Numbered from the stretch's first letter, positions 41,085 through 51,257 are shown. The stretch is 64,000 nucleotides of DNA from Actinoallomurus liliacearum (GCF_039542035.1 NZ_BAABHJ010000015.1:1-64000), one strand, 5' to 3'. The notes: a model not told the origin generated them from the letters alone. Numbers and translations: made by a program.

Positions 41085-42059
41085 ATGCGCGCGAGCCGCC
41101 TGGTGTCCCTCCTCCTGCTGCTGCAGTCGCGGGGCCGCATGACCGCCCAGGAACTGGCGGATGAGCTGGAAGTGTCCCTGCGCACCATCTACCGCGACGT
41201 GGAGTCCCTGTCCGCGTCGGGGGTGCCGGTGTACGCCGACCGCGGCCCGGCCGGCGGGTATCAGCTGCTCGACGGCTACCGGACGCGCCTGACCGGGCTG
41301 ACCGCCGAGGAGGCCGAGTCGCTGTTCCTCACCGGCCTGCCCGGACCCGCCGCCGAACTCGGTCTCGGCACGGTCCTCGCCGCGGCGGAGCTGAAGCTCA
41401 TGGCGGCGCTGCCCCGGCAGTTGGCCGAGCGCGCGGCGCGGCTCCGCGAGCGCTTCCACCTCGACGCGCCGGGCTGGTTCCACGACGGCGAGCCCACGCC
41501 GTACCTCAACACCGTCGCCGACGCCGTCTGGAAGCAGCGCCGCCTGCACATGCGCTACCGCCGGTGGAAGACGCCGACGCCCGTCACCCGCACCATCGAC
41601 CCGCTCGGCCTCGTGCTGAAGGCGGGCAGCTGGTACCTCGTCGGCCGCTCGGAGGGGGACGAACGCACCTATCGCGTCGACCGGATCCAGACGCTGCAGA
41701 TGCTCGAGGAGCGGTTCGAGCGGCCGGCGGACTTCGATCTCGCCGAGTTCTGGCGGTCCTACCTGGCGCGGTTCCGCGACACGATGTTCACCGGCGAGGC
41801 GGTCGTCCGATTCTCCCCGACCGGGATGCGGATCCTCCAGCACCTGGTCACGCCGGAGGTGATCCGCGCGGCGCGGCGCAACGCCGGACCTCCGGACGAG
41901 GACGGCTGGGTGCGCACCGTGATCCCCATCGAGTCCGTCCGCCACGCCCACACCGAGCTGCTCAAGTTCGGGGCGGAGGCGGAGGTCCTCGAACCCCCGG
42001 AGCTCCGGGAGCGGGTCATCGCGTCCGCGCGCGCCATGCTCGACCGCTACGGTGCCTGA
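41085..42059 (+). CDS. WYL-domain transcriptional regulator with DeoR-type helix-turn-helix
   Basis: 324 residues. HTH at 1-55 (RLVSLLLLLQSRGRMTAQELADELEVSLRTIYRDVESL) followed by GVPVYADRGPAGGYQLLDGYRT, typical of the YafY group. The WYL domain spans about 130-205 (IDPLGLVLKAGSWYLVGRSEGDERTYRVDRI), with WCX-type C-terminal extension. These regulators sense small ligands or nucleic acids and often act on a neighbouring gene, here the oxidoreductase. Confidence 0.9.
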   Translation: MRASRLVSLLLLLQSRGRMTAQELADELEVSLRTIYRDVESLSASGVPVYADRGPAGGYQLLDGYRTRLTGLTAEEAESLFLTGLPGPAAELGLGTVLAAAELKLMAALPRQLAERAARLRERFHLDAPGWFHDGEPTPYLNTVADAVWKQRRLHMRYRRWKTPTPVTRTIDPLGLVLKAGSWYLVGRSEGDERTYRVDRIQTLQMLEERFERPADFDLAEFWRSYLARFRDTMFTGEAVVRFSPTGMRILQHLVTPEVIRAARRNAGPPDEDGWVRTVIPIESVRHAHTELLKFGAEAEVLEPPELRERVIASARAMLDRYGA

Positions 42060-42109
42060 CTCCTCGGTCGCACGGGCCGGCTCGCCGGCGCCGCCGCCGG
42101 ACATGGAAC

Positions 42110-42147
42110 GTCCCGCCGGGGGAGGCCGACGCCCACCCCGGCGGGAC
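42110..42147. terminator. Perfect stem-loop between convergent WYL and membrane-protein genes
   Basis: GTCCCGCCGGGG at 42110-42121 and CCCCGGCGGGAC at 42136-42147 give a 12-bp stem, 14-base loop, between stops at 42059 and 42157. A bidirectional terminator. Confidence 0.85.
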
Positions 42148-42156
42148 ACTCGCGGA

Positions 42157-42915
42157 TCAGACGCCTTCGCCAGGCCGCCGGAACGTTCCGGTGTCCTCGC
42201 CCGGCCGCCGGAAGGTGCCGGTGTCGTCGGCGGAACCGCCGGCGACCCGGCGATCCGTCGGCTCGGGCGCCCGCGGCACGGTGTGCTCGGCCGGCCGGGG
42301 CATCGGCTGCTCGGGCGGGGTCATCGGAGGCGGGGCGGTACGGCGCGGCAGCGGCTGCGTCGCCTGGATCGGACCGGGCCGGTCCTCACGTACCGGCCGC
42401 GGCGCCTCCACCGTCGGAGCCTCCTCGACGTACGGCGCCTCACGCTCGGCGAGACGGGCGTCCTTGACGCCGACCACGGCGAGACGGCCGAGGGCCACCG
42501 CGGCGAAGAACAGGGCCACCGCGCCCACGCCGTACAGCAGCGCGATCTGCTCCACCACCTGGCGCGTCGTCCCCCCGACGGGGGCGCCGAGCCGGTCGGG
42601 GGCGGACCACAGCGCGCTGAGCGGGCCACCGACGACGAACCAGGCGCCGCCGAGCGCGGCGATCCACGCGCCGGCGGCGGCCGTGGCCCGGTTGGCGCTC
42701 ACCAGCAAGATCAGGCCGCCGACCAGCAGGGCGCAGGCCGGCAGGAGCTCCAGCCAGACGCGGCCGGCCGTGAACGACCACGCCTTGTCCGGAGCGAACG
42801 CGAAGTGGAAGTACGGGCCGAGGAGCGCGGCCAGCCCGCCCCACAGGCCGAGCAGCACGAGGATCACGCCGCTGAGCGCACCCCTGCTGCGAGGTACTCG
42901 TAGCATCCCGGTCAT
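42157..42915 (-). CDS. Membrane protein with four helices and Pro-rich cytoplasmic tail
   Basis: 252 residues. Hydrophobic segments at about 13-36, 56-73, 79-100 and 124-146; the last 100 residues are Pro/Arg/Glu-rich and disordered, ending with two copies of DTGTFRRPGE. No family recognised; the architecture resembles actinomycete membrane proteins annotated as hypothetical. The tail could bind cytoplasmic partners. Confidence 0.65.
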   Translation of the reverse strand: MTGMLRVPRSRGALSGVILVLLGLWGGLAALLGPYFHFAFAPDKAWSFTAGRVWLELLPACALLVGGLILLVSANRATAAAGAWIAALGGAWFVVGGPLSALWSAPDRLGAPVGGTTRQVVEQIALLYGVGAVALFFAAVALGRLAVVGVKDARLAEREAPYVEEAPTVEAPRPVREDRPGPIQATQPLPRRTAPPPMTPPEQPMPRPAEHTVPRAPEPTDRRVAGGSADDTGTFRRPGEDTGTFRRPGEGV

Positions 42916-43052
42916 CGAAAATCAGCTCCCTGAAGTCTCGGGCGCCTACGGATTACCCGGGAAGAAACCTTTCAAGCGCGTCGTTCCTCCGCGCTTTGTG
43001 TTGATGTGGCCCGGTATAAACGGGCGGAGTCGTCGTCACGATGGGGGGATTG

Positions 43053-44852
43053 GTGACAGAGGAAGTCGGGGCCGTTCCGAGCGACCGCGACCTGGCACTG
43101 CTGCGGCGGTACGAGCCGATCCTGACCTACACGCGGGGGGAGCGGTTCTTCCCCGTCGACGCGGAGGACTACATCCGCTGCTGCAGCCTGTGGCAGGGTG
43201 AGCGGCAGCTCGTCGAGGCGGGTGAGCTCACGGCGGAGCGCCTGGTCGCCACGGCCGCCGAACGCACCGGCACCGCTCTGTCGCTGCTGCTCGTGCAGCG
43301 GCCGTTCGACCGGCGGGAGGTCCGCGCCCACCGCGCCCACGCCAAGCCGCCCATCGCCCGCTCCGGCCGCCTGGCCGCGGTCGGCCTCATCGGGCGGGTC
43401 TTCGACGTGCTGCTGCGCGCCTCGCTGTTCCTGCGCGGCTCGGTGCCCGGCGGGGTCGCGGCGGCAGCCGCCGACCTGGGCGAGCGGCACCTGAGCCGGG
43501 ACCGCGCCACCTACTACGGCCGGGTGGTCCGTGAGGGCGGCTACATCGTGCTGCAGTACTGGTTCCTGTACGCCATGAACGACTGGCGGACGACGTTCGC
43601 CGGGGTCAACGACCACGAGGGCGACTGGGAGTCGGTGACCGTGTACGTCGCCGACACCGAGGACGGCCCGCGCCCGGCGTGGGTGGCGGTGTCCGCGCAC
43701 GACGAGCGCGGCGACGACCTGCGTCGCCGGTGGGACGACCCCGACCTGCGCAAGGAGGGGGACCATCCGATCGTGTTCGTCGGGGCCGGGTCGCACTCCG
43801 GAGCGTTCCTGCCCGGCCAGTACCTCGTCACCGTCAACCCCGTACGGCTCCGGCGCTACGTCCGCTGGGTGCAGCGCCTGATGGGACTGGCCTTCCCCTG
43901 GTCGCGGGAGGAACGGCATCACGGGGTCGGCATCCCCTTCATCGACTACGCCCTCGGCGACGGGGAGCGCATCGGCTCCGGCCGGGACCGTACGTGGCGG
44001 CCGGTGCTCATCTCCGACGAGACGCCGTGGGTCCGGGGGTTCCGCGGGCTGTGGGGCCGGGACACCCGGGACTGGGTCGGCGGCGAGCGCGCCCCGGCCG
44101 GCCCGCGCTACGACCGGGACGGCCGCGTGCGGACCCTGTGGGCCGACCCCCTCGGCTGGGCCGGGCTGCAGAAGATCCCGCCGAGCCCCGAGGCGGAGCG
44201 GCGTGACCTGCGAGCCCGGATCGTGGCCCTCGATGAGGAGATCAAGGCCGCCGACGCCGAGATCGAACGCGGCCGCGAGGAGCTGCGACGGCTCCGTACG
44301 ACGGCGGCGTCCCTGGCCGGGCACCGCAACACCAGGAACCTCGCCCGCCGGCGCAGTGGCGAGGTCGCCAAGGCGGAGGCCGCCCTGGCCGTGCTCGTCC
44401 GCGACCGCACCGAGCTGGCCGAGGAACGCAGCGCGCACGAGGCGACGCTGACCCGCCCGCCCGTTCCGGACGCCCCGCAGGCGCACCTGCGGGAGCCGCA
44501 CCTGCCGTACACGCCGTTCCGCGGGCCGCGCACGCGGTTCCTGCACGCGTGGGCGGCGCTGAGCACGCCGTTGTTCCTGCTGGCGGTGGTCGGCGTCTTC
44601 GTGATCCCGCACGAACCCGTCGCCTTCCTCCTCGCCGCCGTCGTGCTGCTGTTCGTCACGATGGAGGCGTGGGTCCGGCGCAAGCTCCTGGCGTTCGCCA
44701 CCGGGCTGCTGATGCTCGCCGGCGGCCTGGCCGTGGCGGTGGGGCTGGGACTGGCGGTCAAGTACGGCGGCCGGTACGTCCTGCTGGCCCCGCTGGTGGT
44801 GGTCGCCGGAGTGCTCCTGGTCGTCAACCTTCGCGAGCTGTTCCACCGCTGA
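43053..44852 (+). CDS. Vps62-like domain protein with coiled coil and C-terminal membrane helices
   Basis: About 599 residues. The region 125-220 contains YIVLQYWFLYAMNDWRTTFAGVNDHEGDWESVTVYV, the aromatic NxHxGDWE signature of the Vps62-like family. A second conserved block is VFVGAGSHSGAFLPGQY. A charged coiled coil at about 380-460 (IVALDEEIKAADAEIERGREELRRL) leads to four membrane helices in the last 100 residues. Function in bacteria unknown. GTG at 43053 is chosen because GGGGGG precedes it; ATG at 43041 is an alternative. The end overlaps the convergent kinase-like gene by 29 bases. Confidence 0.75.
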   Translation: MTEEVGAVPSDRDLALLRRYEPILTYTRGERFFPVDAEDYIRCCSLWQGERQLVEAGELTAERLVATAAERTGTALSLLLVQRPFDRREVRAHRAHAKPPIARSGRLAAVGLIGRVFDVLLRASLFLRGSVPGGVAAAAADLGERHLSRDRATYYGRVVREGGYIVLQYWFLYAMNDWRTTFAGVNDHEGDWESVTVYVADTEDGPRPAWVAVSAHDERGDDLRRRWDDPDLRKEGDHPIVFVGAGSHSGAFLPGQYLVTVNPVRLRRYVRWVQRLMGLAFPWSREERHHGVGIPFIDYALGDGERIGSGRDRTWRPVLISDETPWVRGFRGLWGRDTRDWVGGERAPAGPRYDRDGRVRTLWADPLGWAGLQKIPPSPEAERRDLRARIVALDEEIKAADAEIERGREELRRLRTTAASLAGHRNTRNLARRRSGEVAKAEAALAVLVRDRTELAEERSAHEATLTRPPVPDAPQAHLREPHLPYTPFRGPRTRFLHAWAALSTPLFLLAVVGVFVIPHEPVAFLLAAVVLLFVTMEAWVRRKLLAFATGLLMLAGGLAVAVGLGLAVKYGGRYVLLAPLVVVAGVLLVVNLRELFHR

Positions 44853-45420
44853 AGAACGCCTCGTCGACCTGGTCGGCGAGCGGCCGGGCCCCGGACCGGT
44901 TGTCCAGGACGGTGTGCGGCACGACCGGCGGCTCGCCGGCCCGTACGCCCGCGAGGAACCGGTCGAAGCCCTCCAGCTTCCCGGCGTCCCGCCCCAGCCC
45001 CCGGCTGAGCAGACGGGCGCGCAGCGTCTCGGCGTCGGACCGGACCCAGACGAGACGGACCGGCGGCCCGCCCAGCTCCTCGACCCAGGCCCGCCAGCCC
45101 CCGGCGTCGTGGATCTGACCGGTGAACGGCGCGCTCAGCAGCACCGGGCAGCCGTACGACCGGACCTCCCGGGCCGTGGCCGTCATCCCCGCGTACTCGT
45201 GGACCTTGACGTACTCGTCGTACCAGGGCCCCTCACGCTCACCGTCCGGACGTCCCGCCACCCGCAGCGTCGCGCCGACGAACGGCCCGTACATCGTGTC
45301 CTTGTCCAGCAGGGCGGGCACCGGCCGCAGCCGGGACAGCAGCAGCCGCGCCACCGTCGACTTACCGGCGGCGGGCGGGCCGGAGACGATCCAGAGGTCC
45401 GCGGGGTTCGGGTCGCGCAT
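44824..45420 (-). CDS. P-loop ATPase/kinase-like protein
   Basis: 198 residues. LWIVSGPPAAGKSTVARLLL is a Walker A motif (GPPAAGKS); LLDKDTMYGPF and RLVWVRSDAETLRARLLSRG (a lid-type Arg region) follow. It belongs to the AAA_33/zeta-toxin-like small-molecule kinase group. No antitoxin-like partner lies next to it, so I do not call a toxin-antitoxin system. ATG at 45420. It overlaps the convergent Vps62-like gene at the 3' ends by 29 bases, unusual but acceptable. Confidence 0.78.
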   Translation of the reverse strand: MRDPNPADLWIVSGPPAAGKSTVARLLLSRLRPVPALLDKDTMYGPFVGATLRVAGRPDGEREGPWYDEYVKVHEYAGMTATAREVRSYGCPVLLSAPFTGQIHDAGGWRAWVEELGGPPVRLVWVRSDAETLRARLLSRGLGRDAGKLEGFDRFLAGVRAGEPPVVPHTVLDNRSGARPLADQVDEAFFSGGTAREG

Positions 45421-45483
45421 GGCCCGATCCTGCCCGGCCGGCCGCGCCGGGCCGGCAGCAGGGCCGGTCATCCGGGACCGGCA

Positions 45484-46584
45484 TCAGGGTCGCTCGCCGG
45501 AACGTGCCCGCTTCGGGCCGGACGGCGCCGAGGCGGCGGCGTGGCAGGCGCCCCGGCCGTCGGCGCGGGCGACGATCCGGCCGGCCTCGACGCGGACGGC
45601 CGTCTCGGTCACGTCGCTCACCGCGGCCAGCCCGGCCGCGGCGGCCAGGGTCCCCGCCGGGTCGTGGACGACGCGCAGGCCCGGCCACGCCGACGGCGGG
45701 AACGCCCGGCGGAGGCAGTCGCACAGGTCGGCGACGGCCAGCCTGGCCAGCGGCGCCAGCTCACCGGGGTCGCCGGTGACGACGGCGGCGGTGACCCCGG
45801 CGCCGGGCGGAGCGGCCCGGACGGCCTCCTCCACGGCCTCGAGGCGGCGCAGGCCGAGGATCGCCACGACGCCGTCGCCGGCCGGCCGGACGGGCGCCGC
45901 CCGCACCGCGTCGACGGCGTCGGGCGGGTCCCACGGGTCGTCGGCGGGCCGGGTGGGCGGGACCGGCGGCACGGGCGGCCACCCACCCCCCAGGTCGAGG
46001 TCGGCCAGGCTCGCGCAGACGGTCACGAGATCGAAGGGCTCGAGAAGGCCGGGCGCGGCGGCGCTCATCTGGCTCGCGCCGTGCAGGATCGTGAGCGCGG
46101 CCTCCGCGACGCGGACGAGGCGGACGGGCGGCGCGCCGGCCGGGCGCAGCCGCTCCAGGGCCAGCCCGAGCAGGATCGCGTCCAGCCTCATCAACTGGGC
46201 GAACGGCTCCCGGGCCGCGTCATCGGCGAGGATCTCGGGCAGCACCTCCCGGCCGATCCGCCGGCCGTCCGCCTCGTCGGTGACGAGGGGCAACCGGTCG
46301 ACCCAGACGCGGGCGAACGCCGCGAGCGCCTCCCGCGCGGTGCCGGCCGTCGCCGGAGCGGGCGCCGGAGCCGCCCGCTCGGCGTCCTCGGCCAGGACCG
46401 AGAAGTACAGGGCCCGCTTGCCGGGGAAGTTGGAGTAGACGGCGCCGCGGGTCAGGCCCGCGCGCTCGGCGATGTGGTCGACCTTGGCGTCGCGGTATCC
46501 GCACTCGGTGAACTCCGCCCGGGCGGCGGCCAGGACCCGGGCGCGGTTGCGCTCCTGGGCCTCCGCCCTGGTGAGCCGGATCAT
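45484..46584 (-). CDS. TetR-family regulator with an extra C-terminal thioredoxin-like domain
   Basis: 366 residues, about 170 more than an ordinary TetR protein. HTH at 10-60 (RARVLAAARAEFTECGYRDAKVDHIAERAGLTRGAVYSNFPGKRALY) and the ligand domain to about 195. After a Pro-rich linker (GWPPVPPVPPTRPADD), residues about 230-355 form an alpha/beta segment (GDGVVAILGLRRLEAVEEA, WPGLRVVHDPAGTLAAAAGL, ETAVRVEAGRIVARADGRGACHA). The VxDxxGxLAxAxGL and vEaGrIvAR pattern recalls peroxiredoxin or thioredoxin-like folds, but no CxxC is present. ATG at 46584. Confidence 0.75.
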   Translation of the reverse strand: MIRLTRAEAQERNRARVLAAARAEFTECGYRDAKVDHIAERAGLTRGAVYSNFPGKRALYFSVLAEDAERAAPAPAPATAGTAREALAAFARVWVDRLPLVTDEADGRRIGREVLPEILADDAAREPFAQLMRLDAILLGLALERLRPAGAPPVRLVRVAEAALTILHGASQMSAAAPGLLEPFDLVTVCASLADLDLGGGWPPVPPVPPTRPADDPWDPPDAVDAVRAAPVRPAGDGVVAILGLRRLEAVEEAVRAAPPGAGVTAAVVTGDPGELAPLARLAVADLCDCLRRAFPPSAWPGLRVVHDPAGTLAAAAGLAAVSDVTETAVRVEAGRIVARADGRGACHAAASAPSGPKRARSGERP

Positions 46585-46700
46585 CGTCCCCCGATCGCCG
46601 GATTGCCGTACGTGGCGGTAGAAGATACCGTCGCCGTCAGATGATGGGATCATATGGTCTCGTCATCCGGCACTGGCGGACTCGTGAGGAGACGTTGTCG

Positions 46701-47975
<1,275 letters not shown>

Positions 47976-48067
47976 CCGTTCGCCGGCGCCGGACGACGGG
48001 GCTCCTCGCGGTGGGCGTCGCCCCGCCTGGACGCGAGTGATGCGACGACTCGTCTAGGCTCGTGGGC

Positions 48068-48865
48068 ATGCCGGACACGCAGTACGAAGACCTGCTCCGC
48101 CACGTGCTCGACACGGGTGCCCGCAAGGAGGACCGCACGGGAACGGGCACGCGGTCGATCTTCGGTCACCAGTTGCGCTACCGGCTGGCCGACGGCTTCC
48201 CGCTGATCACGACGAAGAAGGTCCACTTCCGCTCGATCGCGTACGAGCTGCTGTGGTTCCTGCGCGGTGACGCGAACGTCACGTGGCTGCGCGAGAACGG
48301 CGTCACGATCTGGGACGAGTGGGCGGCGCCGGACGGTGATCTCGGCCCGGTCTACGGCGTGCAGTGGCGGTCGTGGCCGACCCCGGACGGCGGGCACGTC
48401 GACCAGATCAGCGAGGTGCTGCGCACGCTGCGTGAGAACCCCGACTCTCGGCGGATCATCGTGTCCGCGTGGAACGTCGCCGACATCCCGCGAATGGCGC
48501 TGCCGCCGTGCCACGCGTTCTTCCAGTTCTACGTCGCCGACGGCAGGCTCTCCTGCCAGCTGTACCAGCGCAGCGCGGACCTGTTCCTCGGCGTGCCGTT
48601 CAACATCGCGAGCTACGCGCTGCTGACGCACATGATCGCCGAGCAGGTGGGCCTCGACGTCGGTGACTTCGTCTGGACCGGCGGCGACTGTCACATCTAC
48701 GACAACCATGAGGACCAGGTCCGCACGCAGCTCACGCGCGAGGCGCGGCCGTTCCCCACGCTGAGCCTGAAGCCGGCGGACAGCCTGTTCGACTACACCT
48801 ACGAGCACATCACGCTCGAGGGCTACGACCCGCATCCGGGCATCAAGGCGCCGGTGGCGGTGTGA
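48068..48865 (+). CDS. thyA: Thymidylate synthase ThyA
   Basis: 265 residues. It methylates dUMP using methylene-tetrahydrofolate. DRTGTGTRSIFGHQLRY at the N-terminus, catalytic Cys in LPPCHAFFQFYV, YQRSADLFLGVPFNIASYALL for dUMP binding, and C-terminal IKAPVAV. All family landmarks are present. The stop overlaps the GTG of folA (GTGA), coupling the two genes that share the folate cycle. Confidence 0.96.
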   Translation: MPDTQYEDLLRHVLDTGARKEDRTGTGTRSIFGHQLRYRLADGFPLITTKKVHFRSIAYELLWFLRGDANVTWLRENGVTIWDEWAAPDGDLGPVYGVQWRSWPTPDGGHVDQISEVLRTLRENPDSRRIIVSAWNVADIPRMALPPCHAFFQFYVADGRLSCQLYQRSADLFLGVPFNIASYALLTHMIAEQVGLDVGDFVWTGGDCHIYDNHEDQVRTQLTREARPFPTLSLKPADSLFDYTYEHITLEGYDPHPGIKAPVAV

Positions 48866-49320
48866 TCGGGCTCGTCTGGGCGCAGTCGGCGAACGGCGTC
48901 ATCGGCCGCGACGGCACGCTGCCGTGGCACCTGCCGGAGGACATGAAGCACTTCCGCTCCCTGACCGCGGGCGCGGCCGTGCTCATGGGCCGCCGCACCT
49001 GGGAGTCGCTGCCACCGCGGTTCCGGCCGCTGCCGGGCAGGCGCAATCTCGTGCTGTCGCGCACGCCGCAGGAGGGCGTGGACACGTTCCCCGACCTGCC
49101 ACAGGCGCTCGCCGCGGTGTCCGGGGACGTGTGGGTGATCGGCGGCGCGGCGGTGTACCGGGCGGCGCTGCCGCTCGCGGACCGGATCGTGGTCACCGAG
49201 ATCCGGGAGTTGTTCGACGGCGACACGCACGCGCCCGACGTGGGGCGTTCGCCGGACTCCGTCGGGGCGTGGCAGGAGTCGTCGACCGGGCTGCACTACC
49301 GGTTCCTGACCTGGGGCTGA
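48862..49320 (+). CDS. folA: Dihydrofolate reductase
   Basis: 152 residues. MIGLVWAQSANGVIGRDGTLPWHLPEDMKHF is the canonical start with Trp and the active-site Asp/Glu region (LPEDM); VLMGRRTWESLP binds NADPH; WVIGGAAVY is the GG motif. It regenerates tetrahydrofolate consumed by ThyA encoded just upstream. GTG start at 48862 in a four-base overlap. Confidence 0.96.
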   Translation: MIGLVWAQSANGVIGRDGTLPWHLPEDMKHFRSLTAGAAVLMGRRTWESLPPRFRPLPGRRNLVLSRTPQEGVDTFPDLPQALAAVSGDVWVIGGAAVYRAALPLADRIVVTEIRELFDGDTHAPDVGRSPDSVGAWQESSTGLHYRFLTWG

Positions 49321-49350
49321 GGCCGGCGACAGGCGGCGGCCGTCTTCCGG

Positions 49351-50970
49351 TCAGATCCGGCGGCCGTGGGCGGCGGCCTGCTCCTCCAGGGACCGCCGGG
49401 CGTCGCCGGTCAGCGGTTCGTACCGCAGGTCCCGGCCGGGCCGCCACCAGACCTCGCCGCCCCGCCACGCCTCCCGGTGCAGCGGCCGCTTGTCGACCTT
49501 GTTGGTGGCGGTGAGCGGCATCGACGGGACGATCCGGACGAACCTCGGCGCCCACTTCGTGCCGAGGTCCGGCTGTTCCGCCAGGAACCTCGCGAACGCC
49601 TCCGGCGCGAACGGGACGTCCAGCTCCAGGGCCGCCATCACCTGGTCGCCCGTACGAGGATCGGGCACCGGGTAGACCGCGCACATCACCACGGACGGCC
49701 AGCGGGACAGGATCCGCTCCACCGGAGCGGCCGCGAAGTTCTCGCCGTCCACGCGGAGCCGGTCGCCGGCCCGGCCCGCGAAGTAGAAGAACCCGTCGGC
49801 GTCGCGGTAACCGAGGTCACCGCTCCAGAACACGCCGCCGCGCAGCCGCTCGGCCTCGGCGGCGGGGTTCCGGTAGTAGCCCTCGAAGGCGACGCCCCGG
49901 CCGACGATCTCCCCGATTGCCTCGTCGGGATTGCGCAGCCGGCCGTCCGGGCCGAAGCGCGCGCGGGGACACTCCTCGCCGGTCGCCGGGTCCGCGACGG
50001 CGACGTCCGCGCCGCCGGACGGCCGGCCGAGCGCGTCGGGCGGGCTGTCGGGGGTCTTGCGGATGGAGATCGCGCCCTCGCTCGAACCGTACGACTCGAT
50101 CAGCCGGCAGCCGAACCGCTCGGCGAACCCGGCCATGTCCCGGGCGGACGCCTCGGTGCCGAACGCCACGCGCAGGGGGTTGTCGGCGTCGTCGTCGCGT
50201 TCCGGAGTGGCCAGGACGTACGCGAGCGCGCGGCCGACGTAGTTGAAGTAGGTGACCCCGAACCGGCGTATGTCGGGCAGGAAGCCGGACGCGGAGAACC
50301 TGCGGCGCAGCGCGATGGTCGCGCCCGCGGCGGTCGCCAGCGCGATGTTCGCCATGAGGGTGTTGCCGTGGAACATGGGCATCGCGGCGTACGTCACCGA
50401 GCCGGCCGTGATGTCGAAGGCCGGGGCCTGCCGGCCGATCGCGGCGAGTCGGCCCTGACCGCACACGACAGCCTTCGGCGCGCCGGTCGATCCTGAGGTG
50501 AACAGCAGGAGGAGGGGATCGCGGGCGCTCGGTTCGACCGCCCGCGCCGGCCCTGTCGCGGCGAGCCGCTCCGCGTAGGCGGGGCCGTCGACGAGCAGCA
50601 CCCGCTCCGGCGGCACGCCGGTGTCCAGGCCGTCGAGCAGCGGGGCGTGGGCGGTGTCGGTGACGATGAACCGGCAGTCGGTGTGCCGGACGTCGTGGGC
50701 GAGCTCCGCGCCCCGCCGGGTCGGGTTGACGCCGACGAGGACCGAGCCGGCCAGGGCCGCCCCGCCGAGCCAGAACAGGTACTCCGGGACGTTGTCCAGC
50801 AGCACGCCGATGTGCGGCGGTCGATCTCCTCCGAGCAGGGCGTGGGCGAGCGCGGCGCGGCGGCGGCTCTGCCGCAGGACGTCGGCCCATGTGTACCGCT
50901 CGTCCTCGAACAGCAGCCCGGTGCGGTCGTCACCGGCCCGGTCGAGCAGTAAGCGCGCGAACGTGTCCAT
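49351..50970 (-). CDS. Acyl-CoA synthetase (FadD-type AMP-forming ligase)
   Basis: 539 residues of the ANL superfamily. LLLLFTSGSTGAPKAVV is the P-loop motif, LIESYGSSEGAISI the A5 motif, FWSGDLGYRDADGFFYFAGRAGDRLRVDGENFAA the hinge and A8 motif, and TATNKVDKRPLHREAW holds the catalytic Lys region. It activates a fatty or related carboxylic acid; similarity in layout to FadD17-type enzymes of mycobacteria. It stands alone, ending 31 bases from folA. Confidence 0.9.
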   Translation of the reverse strand: MDTFARLLLDRAGDDRTGLLFEDERYTWADVLRQSRRRAALAHALLGGDRPPHIGVLLDNVPEYLFWLGGAALAGSVLVGVNPTRRGAELAHDVRHTDCRFIVTDTAHAPLLDGLDTGVPPERVLLVDGPAYAERLAATGPARAVEPSARDPLLLLFTSGSTGAPKAVVCGQGRLAAIGRQAPAFDITAGSVTYAAMPMFHGNTLMANIALATAAGATIALRRRFSASGFLPDIRRFGVTYFNYVGRALAYVLATPERDDDADNPLRVAFGTEASARDMAGFAERFGCRLIESYGSSEGAISIRKTPDSPPDALGRPSGGADVAVADPATGEECPRARFGPDGRLRNPDEAIGEIVGRGVAFEGYYRNPAAEAERLRGGVFWSGDLGYRDADGFFYFAGRAGDRLRVDGENFAAAPVERILSRWPSVVMCAVYPVPDPRTGDQVMAALELDVPFAPEAFARFLAEQPDLGTKWAPRFVRIVPSMPLTATNKVDKRPLHREAWRGGEVWWRPGRDLRYEPLTGDARRSLEEQAAAHGRRI

Positions 50971-51124
50971 CCCGTCCTGTGTACCAAGCGATTGCTCGGA
51001 ACGACAAGAGTGATCTCGGTCGCGCCCGGGAGCCCCGTTTCCGGCGACGCTGCAGGTCGGCGGGTCGGTGCGCGGCGCATCGTCGATTTGACGCTATCCC
51101 GGTCGAATCGGCAGGATTAACCGC

Positions 51125-51220
51125 ATGAACAGCTTCCTCGTGACGCGCAGGCACATCGACCTGCTCCGCGTCACGTCGATGAGCTGTCGGCCGTGCTTCG
51201 GCCGCCCCGTCACGCACTGA
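51125..51220 (+). CDS. Cys-codon leader peptide upstream of amino-acid ABC transporter
   Basis: 31 codons, ATG at 51125, TGA at 51218-51220. The central part LVTRRHIDLLRVTSMSC matches the conserved actinobacterial leader-peptide pattern (L-T-R-R-H-x-D-L-x-R-V) found ahead of sulfur and cysteine genes. Cys codons 21 and 24 lie inside a CGGCCG-TGCTT-CGGCCG hairpin (about 51188-51204). I infer attenuation by ribosome stalling on scarce Cys-tRNA, controlling the transporter at 51360. The rest of 50971-51359 holds no other gene. Confidence 0.7.
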   Translation: MNSFLVTRRHIDLLRVTSMSCRPCFGRPVTH

Positions 51221-51235
51221 CCGGGCGCCTTCGCA

Positions 51236-51257
51236 GGCTCGGGACCCGACCCGAGCC
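51236..51257 (+). terminator. Hairpin between leader peptide and transporter (candidate attenuator)
   Basis: GGCTCGGG at 51236-51243, loop ACCCGA, CCCGAGCC at 51250-51257: a perfect 8-bp stem 15 bases after the leader stop. Suitable as a terminator or as a stem that competes with the hairpin at 51188-51204. No T-run follows. Confidence 0.55.

Noticed and set aside
40050..42149. Minus-strand open frame of about 700 codons across the oxidoreductase and WYL genes
   Set aside because: It spans two unrelated, well-supported plus-strand genes; its sequence is low-complexity shadow coding.
42972..44846. Minus-strand open frame of about 620 codons opposite the Vps62-like gene
   Set aside because: No recognisable domain, repetitive Arg/Gly/Pro composition, and it would exclude the plus-strand gene with clear motifs and membrane helices.
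44824..45420. Possible toxin-antitoxin system (zeta-toxin-like P-loop protein)
   Set aside because: No antitoxin-like partner next to it, and the neighbours are unrelated; a generic small kinase is more likely.
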